The notes under the pieces are model-generated. The model did no database searches, was not told where the DNA came from, and was given only the letters and a program-made list of their open reading frames with translations. A stretch of 6,907 bases of DNA. Source: Propionibacteriaceae bacterium. GTDB lineage: Bacteria; Actinomycetota; Actinomycetes; Propionibacteriales; Propionibacteriaceae. Made by a program: the position numbers and the translations under genes. Where the stretch lies: positions 1 to 6,907 of the forward strand of contig JAIRRM010000010.1 in assembly GCA_031255975.1 (NCBI GenBank). Direction: 5' to 3'. Of this stretch, positions 1 through 6,785 are shown piece after piece (position 1 is the first letter of the stretch; each line of letters begins with the position of its first letter).

Positions 1-474
1 GATCTCACCCCCGTAACCCCTACCACCGGACAACGCACCGTCGACTGCCTGTACGATCACTGTTTGGCGTGCATTCCGGCGGCACCCGACCAGGGCGCGC
101 TATACCTGATGCCATCCGGTACCGAGATCGCCATACCGGCGGGTTTTAACGCATGGCTGTGGAGCGATGAGCCGTTGTGGCTCACCACCGCAGCGTACGA
201 CAAGGCATACAACCTGGTCAGCGGACAGACACTCCATTTCGGCCCGGAATGCCTTTGGCTTGAGGCGCACGACACTTTCGTGAGTTGTCACCTGGGTGAT
301 CGCCAGTTGGTGTTCGACGCCACCGGGAAGCCCACACCGTACTCCACCGTAACCACCATGCACAGCCACGGCGAAACCTATTATTGGGTCACCAGCGGCT
401 TCTACCAGGGCTATGTAAGCGCTGACGGCACCTGGCTGTACCGCGAGAGCTGCTTCCAACTGCTAGACGACTGA
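1..474 (+). CDS. WG-like repeat protein, 5'-truncated by the window edge
   Basis: Reading frame 1 is open from the first base to the TGA at 472-474 (157 codons), so the gene probably begins outside the window. A TTG at 64 is a possible internal start, but nothing favours it over a longer protein. The visible part consists of repeated units whose turn glycines fall at codons 40, 75, 109 and 143, a spacing of 34-35 residues. Each unit opens with an aromatic or aliphatic residue a few positions before Ser/Thr/Asp-Gly (YLMPSG, YNLVSG, VFDATG, YVSADG), followed by a short strand and often a proline or aromatic cluster. This resembles WG-type beta-rich repeats, which usually mediate binding rather than catalysis. 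Six cysteines would fit an extracytoplasmic protein with disulfides, but the N-terminus that would show an export signal is missing. The stop overlaps an ATG in the next frame, and a PstS-like lipoprotein follows, so the two are probably co-transcribed. Function is unknown. Confidence 0.7.
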   Translation, partial: DLTPVTPTTGQRTVDCLYDHCLACIPAAPDQGALYLMPSGTEIAIPAGFNAWLWSDEPLWLTTAAYDKAYNLVSGQTLHFGPECLWLEAHDTFVSCHLGDRQLVFDATGKPTPYSTVTTMHSHGETYYWVTSGFYQGYVSADGTWLYRESCFQLLDD

Positions 475-489
475 TGCCGGAGACTGACC

Positions 490-496
490 GGGGGAA
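490..496 (+). promoter_or_regulatory. Ribosome binding site deciding the PstS-like start
   Basis: The purine run GGGGGAA lies 7 nt before the ATG at 504, whereas the bases before the alternative ATG at 474 contain no purine-rich Shine-Dalgarno match. This favours the shorter protein, although coupling through the TGATG overlap at 472-476 remains possible. Confidence 0.5.
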
Positions 497-503
497 CGCC
501 ACA

Positions 504-1472
504 ATGACCAGGAAAACGACCGACGGGGCATCCCGCATCCTGATCCGCGCCATGGCGGCGCTATTGGGGGTGGTCACACTCGCCAACTGTGCCGCCGACT
601 CTCCAGAGCCACCGCCTTCCAGTTCAACCACGCCGGTGCCCCGCCCCACCTGGACGCCGCCGCCGACCTACCCACTCACTCCGGAGCAGTTCCCCCGTTG
701 GGACGGCTCCACCGCCACCATGCCGCTCGCCGCATTGGTACTGGAACGGATGACCGGCCTGGACACCACCAGCGCCGAGAATGCCGTCACCTTTACCGGA
801 ACCTCCAGCGCGCATCTGCGGTTGGCCAATGGCGAAACCGACATCATCATCGCGTACGAACCAGACGACGAAACCAAACACCAACTCGCACAGCACGGAG
901 TCGAGTTGGAGTACTACCCTCTGGGCCGTGACGCACTGGTGTTCCTGGTCAACGCCTCCAACCCGGTGACGGGCCTCACCACTGCCCAACTCCATGACAT
1001 CTACCGTCGGGGTTCCCGCATCACCAACTGGAATCAATTGGGTGGAGCTGATGCCGCCCTCGTGGCGTTCCAACGCAACGAAACCTCCGGCTCGCAAGCG
1101 CTGTTTCGCAAACTCATCATGGGCGATACGCCGTTAGCCGATGCCCCCACCGAACTGGTGGTCGACATGATGAGAGGACTCATCGATAGGATCGCCAGCT
1201 ACCACAACACCGGAGCGGCGCTGGGCTACTCCGTCTATTACTACGCGCGGTACATGTACGCACAGCCCGGTGTGAAGTTGCTCGCGGTGGACGGGGTGGA
1301 GCCATCCAGCGAAACCATCGCGGCGGGCACCTATCCACATCTCAATGACTTTTACGTGGCCATCCGCGCATCCGAACCGACGCACAGCCCGGTTCGCGTA
1401 GTACTCGGCTGGCTGCTTTCAGCCGACGGTGCCACGACCATCGCCGATGCCGGTTACGTCGGAATCCGCTAA
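504..1472 (+). CDS. PstS-like substrate-binding lipoprotein (orphan)
   Basis: From the ATG at 504 this is a 322-residue protein. A basic N-terminus and hydrophobic stretch lead to a lipobox-like LANC, with Cys29 as the lipidation site (Asn at -1 is slightly unusual). A Pro/Ser/Thr-rich linker follows at about residues 34-62. The rest is a periplasmic-binding-protein fold of the PstS-like (PBP_like_2) group: DGSTAT near residues 67-72 matches the first ligand loop, and RNETSGSQALF near 191-201 matches the R-x-SGS/T-x2-F ligand loop. It would sit anchored outside the cell and bind phosphate or a similar oxyanion, but no pstC, pstA or pstB is nearby. I chose the start at 504 because GGGGGAA at 490-496 lies 7 nt upstream. 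An in-frame ATG at 474 overlaps the previous stop (TGATG) but lacks a ribosome binding site; using it adds ten residues. Family assignment is good, ligand uncertain. Confidence 0.82.
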   Translation: MTRKTTDGASRILIRAMAALLGVVTLANCAADSPEPPPSSSTTPVPRPTWTPPPTYPLTPEQFPRWDGSTATMPLAALVLERMTGLDTTSAENAVTFTGTSSAHLRLANGETDIIIAYEPDDETKHQLAQHGVELEYYPLGRDALVFLVNASNPVTGLTTAQLHDIYRRGSRITNWNQLGGADAALVAFQRNETSGSQALFRKLIMGDTPLADAPTELVVDMMRGLIDRIASYHNTGAALGYSVYYYARYMYAQPGVKLLAVDGVEPSSETIAAGTYPHLNDFYVAIRASEPTHSPVRVVLGWLLSADGATTIADAGYVGIR

Positions 1473-1504
1473 AGATCAGCCCGGTGCCGCCAAGAAACTC
1501 CGGT

Positions 1505-2293
1505 CTAGCCGAGCAAGGTACGATCTGCCAGTACGGCGTTCGCCTCGGCGAACAGGTCGAGCAGATCGGAAACTCTCGCCTTAGCCTTCGCGGCCGCGTC
1601 CAACTGATGAATGACACGCCCCTCATGCATCATCAACAACCGGTTGCCCATGCGCAGCGCATGCTCCATGTTGTGCGTAACCATCAATGCGGTGAGCCGC
1701 CCCTGCGCGACTACCTGCTTGGTGAGCCGCAACACCGCCTCGGCACGTTCCGGATCTAGCGCGGCGGTGTGCTCGTCCAGCAACAACAGCGACGGTGCGG
1801 TGAACGACGCCATCAGTAGGCTCAACGCCTGCCGCTGCCCGCCGGAGAGCAACCCGACACGGTGGGTCATCCTATCTTCCAGCCCCAGCCCGAGCCCAGA
1901 CAACTCCCGCCGGAAGCGTTCCCTGCGAGTCGCGTTGACTCCGAGCCTCAGCCCCCTCAACTGCCCTCGGGTCAGCGCGATGGCGAGGTTCTGCTCGATA
2001 GTCATATGGGGCGCGGTACCCGCCTGTGGGTCTTGAAAAACCCGGGCGATCATTCGGGCCCGCGCGGGTTCGCTGATCTTGTTGATAGCCTGGCCAGCCA
2101 GCTGGATGCTGCCGACATCGGGCGAAATCGTACCGGCGATCACATTCAGCAGCGTTGACTTACCGGCTCCGTTCGAGCCGATGATGGTCACGAAATCACC
2201 AGCGTCCAACGTCAAATCGATGCCGCTCAGCGCCTGCCGCTCATTGACCGTGCCGGGGAAGAACGTCTTCGAGACTCCATTCAGAGTGAGCAT
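1505..2293 (-). CDS. ABC importer ATP-binding subunit (TrpZ-like group)
   Basis: This 262-residue protein is a complete cytoplasmic ABC nucleotide-binding domain that would power the importer encoded just upstream. Seen in order: Walker A GSNGAGKST at 39-47, Q-loop Gln87 in VFQDP, signature LSGGQRQ at 149-155, Walker B LLLLDE at 169-174, D-loop AALD at 177-180 and switch His207 in VTHN. The combinations FQDPQAGTAP and LLDEHTAALDP are typical of the ATPases paired with ABC_sub_bind lipoproteins, such as streptococcal TrpZ, which supports the operon reading. Its ATG overlaps the permease TGA by one base (TGATG), with AAGGAGG ten bases upstream, so translation is probably coupled. It ends 32 bp from the convergent PstS-like gene. 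All catalytic residues are present. The transported substrate cannot be read from this subunit. Confidence 0.93.
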   Translation of the reverse strand: MLTLNGVSKTFFPGTVNERQALSGIDLTLDAGDFVTIIGSNGAGKSTLLNVIAGTISPDVGSIQLAGQAINKISEPARARMIARVFQDPQAGTAPHMTIEQNLAIALTRGQLRGLRLGVNATRRERFRRELSGLGLGLEDRMTHRVGLLSGGQRQALSLLMASFTAPSLLLLDEHTAALDPERAEAVLRLTKQVVAQGRLTALMVTHNMEHALRMGNRLLMMHEGRVIHQLDAAAKAKARVSDLLDLFAEANAVLADRTLLG

Positions 2294-3408
2294 CAGCTCT
2301 CCGCCTCCTTCCCGGACTGCCCCTCGGGCTTCGCCTGAGCCAAAACCGGGTGGGTCTGCTCATCTGGCAAAGTGACGGAGTCAAACGATGATCGGGTAGC
2401 CGTCTGCCGCGATGCCGCGCCTCCTTCGCCAGAAACCGTGGTAGCCACGAACGCCGTGGAATCGATGGACGCCATCGGCGAGAAGGGGTTGGGTACCACC
2501 GTCATCGGCTCCGGCAGATCGTCCCGGCTGCGGTGGAGACCCAGCCTGCCGACCAATTCCCGTACCCGCTTGGACTGCGAGACCACCAGCGCGATGACCA
2601 CGATGACCGCCGAAATCACCTTCATGTCCTGCGCCTTCAGGAATGGAGTCTTGAGCGCGAAAAAGATCACCAGTCGATACGCCACCGAGCCGACCACCAC
2701 GCCGAGGGTGGTCAGAAACATATAGCGGGTGCCGAGCAGCGCGTTACCGAGGATGACGGAGGCCAACCCCACCAGAATCAGCCCGGTGCCGCCGCCGATG
2801 TCGGCGAAGCCGGAGTACTGGGCCATCAGCGCGCCACAGAGCCCCGCCAAACCGTTCGCCAGCATCAGCGCTACCAGCTTGGTGAACGCCGAGTTCACCC
2901 CAAAACTGGCCGCCATCGCCGGATTGTCACCGGTCGCCATCACCGCCAATCCGAAATCGGTGGCCAGGAACCAGTCAAGTGCCAACTTCAACAGCAACGC
3001 CAGCAACGCCAGCAGGGCCACAGACACCCCGGTGCCGATGAGTCGCTGCTGCGATAGCTGGCTGAATACACTCGCCCGGTTCAGCAATGGGATGTTCGGC
3101 CCGCCCATGATACGCAGGTTGATGGAGTACAACCCCAGCATCGTCAGTATGGATGCCAGCAGCGGATCGATACGGCACACCACATGCAGAAAAGCGGTGA
3201 TACCGCCAGCGACCGCCCCCGCCAGCAGCCCGGCGCAGGTGGCAACATACGGCGACACTCCGTTGACGATGAGCACCGCAGCGGTACCTCCGCCCGTGGT
3301 GAACGAGGCATCCACCGTCAGATCGGCGAAGTTGAGGATACGGAAGGTGAGGAACACGCCGAGCGCCAACACGGCGTAGATCAACCCCTGATCGATAGCT
3401 GCAAGCAT
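2293..3408 (-). CDS. ABC importer permease with long hydrophilic C-terminal tail
   Basis: This 371-residue integral membrane protein belongs to the branched-chain-type (BPD_transp_2-like) permeases that partner ABC_sub_bind lipoproteins. Residues 1-280 are mostly hydrophobic, with eight or nine likely membrane segments (roughly 5-22, 42-62, 64-78, 83-100, 127-149, 175-197, 208-225, 230-251 and 264-277). FRILNFADLTVDASF near 22-36 and the cytoplasmic loop ATDFGLAVMATGDNPAMA at 149-166 are family-typical; the latter is the likely ATPase coupling region. The membrane core ends in the basic patch SKRVREL, as usual for the family at near 280-300 residues. Here about 88 further residues (284-371) continue, rich in Ser, Thr, Pro and charged residues with no membrane segment, probably disordered. 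The start is 12 nt after the binding-protein stop, with only a weak GGGCGG ribosome binding site. Confidence 0.92.
   Translation of the reverse strand: MLAAIDQGLIYAVLALGVFLTFRILNFADLTVDASFTTGGGTAAVLIVNGVSPYVATCAGLLAGAVAGGITAFLHVVCRIDPLLASILTMLGLYSINLRIMGGPNIPLLNRASVFSQLSQQRLIGTGVSVALLALLALLLKLALDWFLATDFGLAVMATGDNPAMAASFGVNSAFTKLVALMLANGLAGLCGALMAQYSGFADIGGGTGLILVGLASVILGNALLGTRYMFLTTLGVVVGSVAYRLVIFFALKTPFLKAQDMKVISAVIVVIALVVSQSKRVRELVGRLGLHRSRDDLPEPMTVVPNPFSPMASIDSTAFVATTVSGEGGAASRQTATRSSFDSVTLPDEQTHPVLAQAKPEGQSGKEAES
2304..2310 (-). promoter_or_regulatory. Strong ribosome binding site inside the permease 3' end
   Basis: On the minus strand AAGGAGG occurs ten bases before the ATPase ATG and within the last codons of the permease. 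It is the best Shine-Dalgarno match in the importer operon, so the ATPase may be translated at least as well as the membrane subunit. Confidence 0.6.
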
Positions 3409-3420
3409 CGGTGCCGCCCG

Positions 3421-4431
3421 CTAAGCGGTGGTCTGGACGATCACCGCTTGGTCGAGGATCGCCTGCGGGATGATGAGCCCCATACTGGCGGCGGCATCCG
3501 GGTTCACCATCAACTGCGTTTCCTGCGTCACCAGGCCGGGGATAGTGCCGGGGGCTACGCCCTCCACCAGAATGCGGTACGCCATCGCGGCGGTGTCACG
3601 CCCCATGTCGTAATACGACAGCCCCCGAGTGGCGATGGAGCCCTTCTCCAACGAATCAGCATCGACGGTGAATACGGGAATCTGCTGCTGTTGTCCGTAT
3701 GCGATGACCGCCGCGATACCGCCAACGACGGTGCTGTCGGTGGGCACCAGGATGGCGTCCACATCAGAGAGCGCCGCCACCCCAATGGGGATTTCGGAAC
3801 CCGCGGTGATGGCGGATTCCACGATGGTGATACCCAGTGCCGCGGCCTCGGCCTTAAAAGCACGCACCTGCACTGCAGAGTTCGGCTCGGCGGCAGAGTA
3901 GAGCACGCCGATGGTCGAAACCTCGGGCAGCAGCGTCTTGATGAGGTCGACAGGCTTCGCATTCGGATTGAGATCGGAGGCACCAGTCACGTTGGTGCCA
4001 GACACACCGTCGATAGTCGGCATCAGCCCGGCGTCCACCGGATCGGTGATGCCGGAGTAAAGCACCGGGCGATCCTTCTCGATGTTGGCAATGGCTTGCG
4101 CGACCGGGGTGGTGATGGCCACGATCAGGTCAAGATCGGCGTCTTCATGTAGTTGGCTGGCCACCAGCGGCACATTGCTCATGTCACCCTGAGCGTTCTC
4201 ATCGACGTACGTGACGGAAACGTCCAGTTCTGCCAGGTAGGCGACAAATCCTTCGCGGATGCGCGACAGCGAGGGGTGATCCAGCAGTGTTGCGATGCCG
4301 ATGGTGAAGCTGGTTTTCGGCACGGTGACGCCGGGCGATTCAGGAGCGGTGTTGGTTGCACCACAAGCGGCAAATGTCAGCGGCAGCGCCAGAGCCGCGA
4401 CTGTCGCTGCGATCCTTTTCAGGGTCTTCAT
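3421..4431 (-). CDS. ABC importer substrate-binding lipoprotein (ABC_sub_bind, TrpX-like)
   Basis: The 336-residue product starts MKTLKR, has a hydrophobic signal segment and a lipobox FAAC, so Cys23 is the likely lipid anchor on the outer face of the membrane. The mature part is a two-lobed binding protein of PF04392. Visible family landmarks are the first strand FTIGIATLLDHPSL (42-55), NAQGDMSN (79-86), the ITTPVAQA ligand loop (106-113), TDP (129-131), NVTGASD (147-153), LVPTDSTV (228-235) and the closing GLSYYDMGRDTAAMA (270-284). Characterised relatives bind tryptophan or other aromatic amino acids, but the family is broader, so the ligand is open. The frame stays open upstream to 4620, but I chose the ATG at 4431 because GAAAGG lies 7 nt before it and the signal peptide begins there. 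It is the first gene of the importer operon. Confidence 0.92.
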   Translation of the reverse strand: MKTLKRIAATVAALALPLTFAACGATNTAPESPGVTVPKTSFTIGIATLLDHPSLSRIREGFVAYLAELDVSVTYVDENAQGDMSNVPLVASQLHEDADLDLIVAITTPVAQAIANIEKDRPVLYSGITDPVDAGLMPTIDGVSGTNVTGASDLNPNAKPVDLIKTLLPEVSTIGVLYSAAEPNSAVQVRAFKAEAAALGITIVESAITAGSEIPIGVAALSDVDAILVPTDSTVVGGIAAVIAYGQQQQIPVFTVDADSLEKGSIATRGLSYYDMGRDTAAMAYRILVEGVAPGTIPGLVTQETQLMVNPDAAASMGLIIPQAILDQAVIVQTTA

Positions 4432-4438
4432 GGGTGTG

Positions 4439-4444
4439 CCTTTC
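4439..4444 (-). promoter_or_regulatory. Ribosome binding site fixing the binding-protein start
   Basis: On the minus strand GAAAGG is followed by seven bases and the ATG at 4431. It rules in favour of this start over ATG codons in the same frame further upstream (for example at 4509), which have no purine-rich sequence before them and would bury the signal peptide. Confidence 0.6.
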
Positions 4445-4453
4445 GGTTCTGCT

Positions 4454-4468
4454 GCTCTGCGAAAGAGC
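4454..4468 (-). repeat. Leader hairpin just upstream of the importer ribosome binding site
   Basis: GCTCT and AGAGC at 4454-4458 and 4464-4468 enclose a five-base loop. The stem ends about ten bases before the GAAAGG ribosome binding site at 4439-4444, close enough that its folding could affect ribosome access. Confidence 0.4.
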
Positions 4469-4483
4469 CCCCGTGCGCGTCGC

Positions 4484-4497
4484 CTGGGGTATCCCAG
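4484..4497 (-). repeat. Leader hairpin, 5-bp stem
   Basis: CTGGG and CCCAG at 4484-4488 and 4493-4497 enclose a four-base loop, giving a compact GC-rich hairpin in the untranslated leader of the importer mRNA. No T-run follows it on the minus strand, so it is not an intrinsic terminator as it stands. Confidence 0.4.
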
Positions 4498-4552
4498 CAC
4501 TTTAGTCATGTAGAACCCTGCGGCTTTCGCATGTCCAACAGTCGGGATGACC

Positions 4553-4575
4553 TGCGTTTTTCGGACAGTAACGCA
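4553..4575 (-). repeat. Inverted repeat next to the candidate -10 of the importer operon
   Basis: TGCGTT at 4553-4558 and its complement AACGCA at 4570-4575 are separated by 11 bases. The distal arm touches the candidate -10 box at 4575-4580. It could be a repressor site around the transcription start or the first stem of the leader RNA. The sequence alone does not decide between these. Confidence 0.35.
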
Positions 4576-4623
4576 TGATATTTCGCAAAAACATATGGCG
4601 CATAGCTGGAAATACGACAACTA

Positions 4624-5571
4624 TTACAGTTCAGTACTCCAAGGAGGATTGGCACCCTTACGGGAAAGCGTGATGGCGGCGGTACGGGTGGCGAACCCCA
4701 ACGCCGCGCTCAACTGCTCCAAGGTCATCGCGGCCAACTTCGTCCGGTTTTCCGCCCCCAACAGCTCGGCCCGCCACAGTTGGTGAATCAATCCGGCCAT
4801 GAACGAGTCGCCAGCCCCCACGGTGTCGGAGACACTCACCTCGGGTGGATCCTGCCTTAGCCGCAGTCCGCTTTTCGTCCATGCCTGCACTCCGTCGGCA
4901 CCGGCGGTGAGTACCAATAGTGATGGGCCACCGGCCAGCCATTCCAAGGCGCTTGCTTCCGGATCACGGTCAGGATAGAGCCATTGCAGATCCTCGGTGG
5001 AGGCTTTGACCACATCGGACGTGGCGGCACAGGCCTCCATTTGGGCCCGCACTTTGTCGGCATCGCCGATGGCGTGCGGGCGGGCATTCGGGTCATACGT
5101 GATGGTGGCCACGGGGTGGAAACGACGTAACACGTCCAACACTTCCGAACAGCCGGGGAACCGACTCGCCCCAATGGAACCGGCGTGTACCACCAGCGGA
5201 CGCCACTCGGCGGGTATCTCCGGCACATGCCAGGAGATATCGAACACGTAGCGCGCCGAGCCGTCAGGTTGGAACACCACCTTTGCGGTGGGGGTACGCG
5301 CGGCACCGTACGTGCCGGGAAGCACTTGCACACCGGAAGCGGCAAGGTGGGCATCGACGAGCGCACCCCGGGCATCGCGGGCGTACCAGGTGGCGAGCCG
5401 CACGTCACGCCCCAGCCGGGCCAGCCCGACGGCGGTGTTCATCGGGGAACCACCGGGATACTCCCCCACATCGCCCGCAGCGTCGGGCACAATATCCACC
5501 AGCGATTCACCCACCACCAACGCGAAACCGTCGTTCAGTGGCCTACCGGCTGGGCCGCCCATTTCGCTCAC
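4624..5571 (-). CDS. PfkB-family sugar kinase, probably fructokinase
   Basis: This 315-residue cytoplasmic enzyme would phosphorylate a free sugar with ATP. The first PfkB signature region, PGGSPMNTAVGLARLG, lies at 39-54, and the second, DTVGAGDSFMAG, at 249-260, with Asp255 as the catalytic base in the GAGD anion hole. The opening VVGESLVDIVPD (19-30), the lid-region phrase ARYVFDISWH (106-115) and the normal family length fit the fructokinase branch of PfkB rather than ribokinase or 1-phosphofructokinase. Other sugars are possible. I chose the GTG at 5571 because GAGG (5578-5581) lies six bases upstream. An ATG three codons later at 5562 is the alternative. The GTG begins 3 nt after the LacI-like stop, so the two are co-transcribed and probably translationally linked, implying the regulator responds to the same sugar pathway. 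Confidence 0.9.
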   Translation of the reverse strand: MSEMGGPAGRPLNDGFALVVGESLVDIVPDAAGDVGEYPGGSPMNTAVGLARLGRDVRLATWYARDARGALVDAHLAASGVQVLPGTYGAARTPTAKVVFQPDGSARYVFDISWHVPEIPAEWRPLVVHAGSIGASRFPGCSEVLDVLRRFHPVATITYDPNARPHAIGDADKVRAQMEACAATSDVVKASTEDLQWLYPDRDPEASALEWLAGGPSLLVLTAGADGVQAWTKSGLRLRQDPPEVSVSDTVGAGDSFMAGLIHQLWRAELLGAENRTKLAAMTLEQLSAALGFATRTAAITLSRKGANPPWSTEL

Positions 5572-5574
5572 CAG

Positions 5575-6669
5575 CTACCTCGCCGCCTTGGTAGCTACAC
5601 CCACGGGAGCCAGTTCGCCGGAACCGCGCACCACCAGCACCGCCGGCACCTCGTAGCGGGCGGGCGGGCTGTCATCGCCGTCGATACGAGCAAATAGCCG
5701 TTCGGCTGCCAGTCTGCCGATGGCGATGGGATCCTGCCGCATCACCGACATGGGCGGATCAATGAGGTCGCCGGTCTCAATGTCGTCGAAACCGATCAGC
5801 GCCACCTGATGCGACAACCCATGACGTTGCAGCACCCGGATAGTGCCGATGGCGGCCATGTTGCGGCTGGCGAATACGGCGGTGGGAGGTTCCGGTAGCG
5901 CCAGCAATCGTTCCATCTCCCGCTCGGCGTCGGTGATGGTACCGATCCCATACACCATCAACTCCGGAGCGATGGCGATACCAGCGGCGCTGAAAGCGTC
6001 CTCGTAACCGGCGGCACGATCAGCGGCGGTAGAAATCTCTTTAGTGTCCGCCATCATGGCGATACGACAGTGACCGTACGCCATCAGGTGCTCGGTGGCA
6101 GTGCGCGAAGCGCTACGGTTGTCCGCCGTGACGATGTCGGCTTCGACACCGGTCGGGTCTCGGTCGACGTAAACACTGGGCAGATTTGGGCCGATCAGTT
6201 GGGAGATGGCGGCGTGATCCTGCGCGGTCGGGGTGATGATGAGCCCGTCCACGCTACGCGACAGAAAGGCCCGTACCAGCCCTTCTTCGGTGGCTGGGTC
6301 GCCTTCAGTAGAAGCGGCAAACACCGCCACCTGACGGCGGGAAGCCACTTCTTCGACGCCCTGGAACACTGCGGACGAGAACGGGTTGCCGACAGAGGCA
6401 ATTAACAGCGCGATGGTGCGGGTCTCCCGCGAACCACGGGCCAGTGAGGCAGCGGCGGCGTCGGGTAAAAAGTTCAGTTGGTCGGCGGCTGCCTGCACCC
6501 GAGCCACTGTGTCGGCGGACACTCTGGGCTCACCGTTCACCACCCGGGAGACGGTTTTGATGCTCACCCCAGCCAGCGCCGCCACGTCACGCATGGTGGC
6601 ACGACGGCTTTCCAGCGGAGGCTGAACCGCACCCGGGTGCGCGCTCAGCGACGACCCATGTACACCCAT
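5575..6669 (-). CDS. LacI-family transcriptional regulator
   Basis: The 364-residue protein has an N-terminal helix-turn-helix (about residues 24-45, ATMRDVAALAGVSIKTVSRVVN region) with recognition segment SIKTVSRV. A hinge helix around 70-79 includes Leu76 in ASLARG, which in this family inserts at a central CpG of the operator. A sugar-binding periplasmic-type core follows, with GNPFSS (94-99), DGLIITPT (141-148), VDRDP (168-172), DNRSAS (183-188), RAAGYEDAF (218-226) and IGFDDIE (292-298). It should bind DNA as a dimer and respond to a sugar or sugar phosphate. The first 23 residues are longer than usual. The next in-frame ATG (6594) would cut into the HTH, since family members have ATxxDVA, so I keep 6669, although its AGGA lies only two bases from the ATG. 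It is followed by a sugar kinase and preceded by its own likely operator. Confidence 0.92.
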   Translation of the reverse strand: MGVHGSSLSAHPGAVQPPLESRRATMRDVAALAGVSIKTVSRVVNGEPRVSADTVARVQAAADQLNFLPDAAAASLARGSRETRTIALLIASVGNPFSSAVFQGVEEVASRRQVAVFAASTEGDPATEEGLVRAFLSRSVDGLIITPTAQDHAAISQLIGPNLPSVYVDRDPTGVEADIVTADNRSASRTATEHLMAYGHCRIAMMADTKEISTAADRAAGYEDAFSAAGIAIAPELMVYGIGTITDAEREMERLLALPEPPTAVFASRNMAAIGTIRVLQRHGLSHQVALIGFDDIETGDLIDPPMSVMRQDPIAIGRLAAERLFARIDGDDSPPARYEVPAVLVVRGSGELAPVGVATKAAR

Positions 6670-6785
6670 TTCCTGCGCACCGACTCTCTGCCTGGAACCG
6701 TCTGGGAATCACCGATCGCCACGCGCAGCCATTCAGCCATATAACAGCCGGGGCTCACCATGGGCGTCGGTGTCCGGTCGCTTTC

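Larger units (their letters stand above)
4432..4623 (-). promoter_or_regulatory. Promoter and leader region of the importer operon
   Basis: This 192-bp spacer separates the kinase stop from the importer start and is clearly richer in A and T in its distal half (about 4555-4623) than the flanking genes. It should hold the importer promoter. The best -10 match on the minus strand is TATCAT at 4575-4580 (5 of 6 to TATAAT), but no convincing -35 lies 16-18 bp upstream, so it may need an activator. Three inverted repeats lie downstream of it, listed separately. I see no T-box motif and no poly-T terminator for the preceding kinase gene. Confidence 0.4.

Noticed and set aside
1473..1504. Bidirectional terminator between the convergent PstS-like and ATPase genes
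   Set aside because: The 32-bp gap has only short CCGG matches and no stable stem followed by a T-run on either strand.
3184..4152. A 322-codon plus-strand open frame opposite the permease start and the binding protein
   Set aside because: Its product is rich in His, Arg, Asp, Gly and Gln, without family motifs, and lies fully opposite two genes with clear domains. It is a typical antisense shadow of GC-rich coding sequence.
4502..4603. A 33-codon minus-strand frame in the importer leader, considered as a tryptophan attenuator peptide
   Set aside because: It contains only one Trp codon rather than a tandem run, has no ribosome binding site, and no terminator hairpin with a T-run follows.
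4595..4605. Short inverted repeat TATG/CATA before TTTTT on the minus strand, as a terminator of the kinase operon
   Set aside because: A 4-bp AT-rich stem is too weak for an intrinsic terminator, although the T-run is suggestive.
4432..4620. In-frame N-terminal extension of the substrate-binding protein by up to 63 residues
   Set aside because: The extension would place the signal peptide and lipobox in the middle of the protein, and no upstream start has a ribosome binding site, while the ATG at 4431 has GAAAGG at 7 nt.
4432..4623. T-box riboswitch in front of a possible amino-acid importer
   Set aside because: I could not find the conserved T-box sequence or a specifier stem on the minus strand. 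A covariance-model search would settle it.
6660..6761. Upstream minus-strand frame starting ATGGTGAGC before the LacI-like gene
   Set aside because: It lacks a ribosome binding site, is out of frame with the regulator, and its product resembles no known family.
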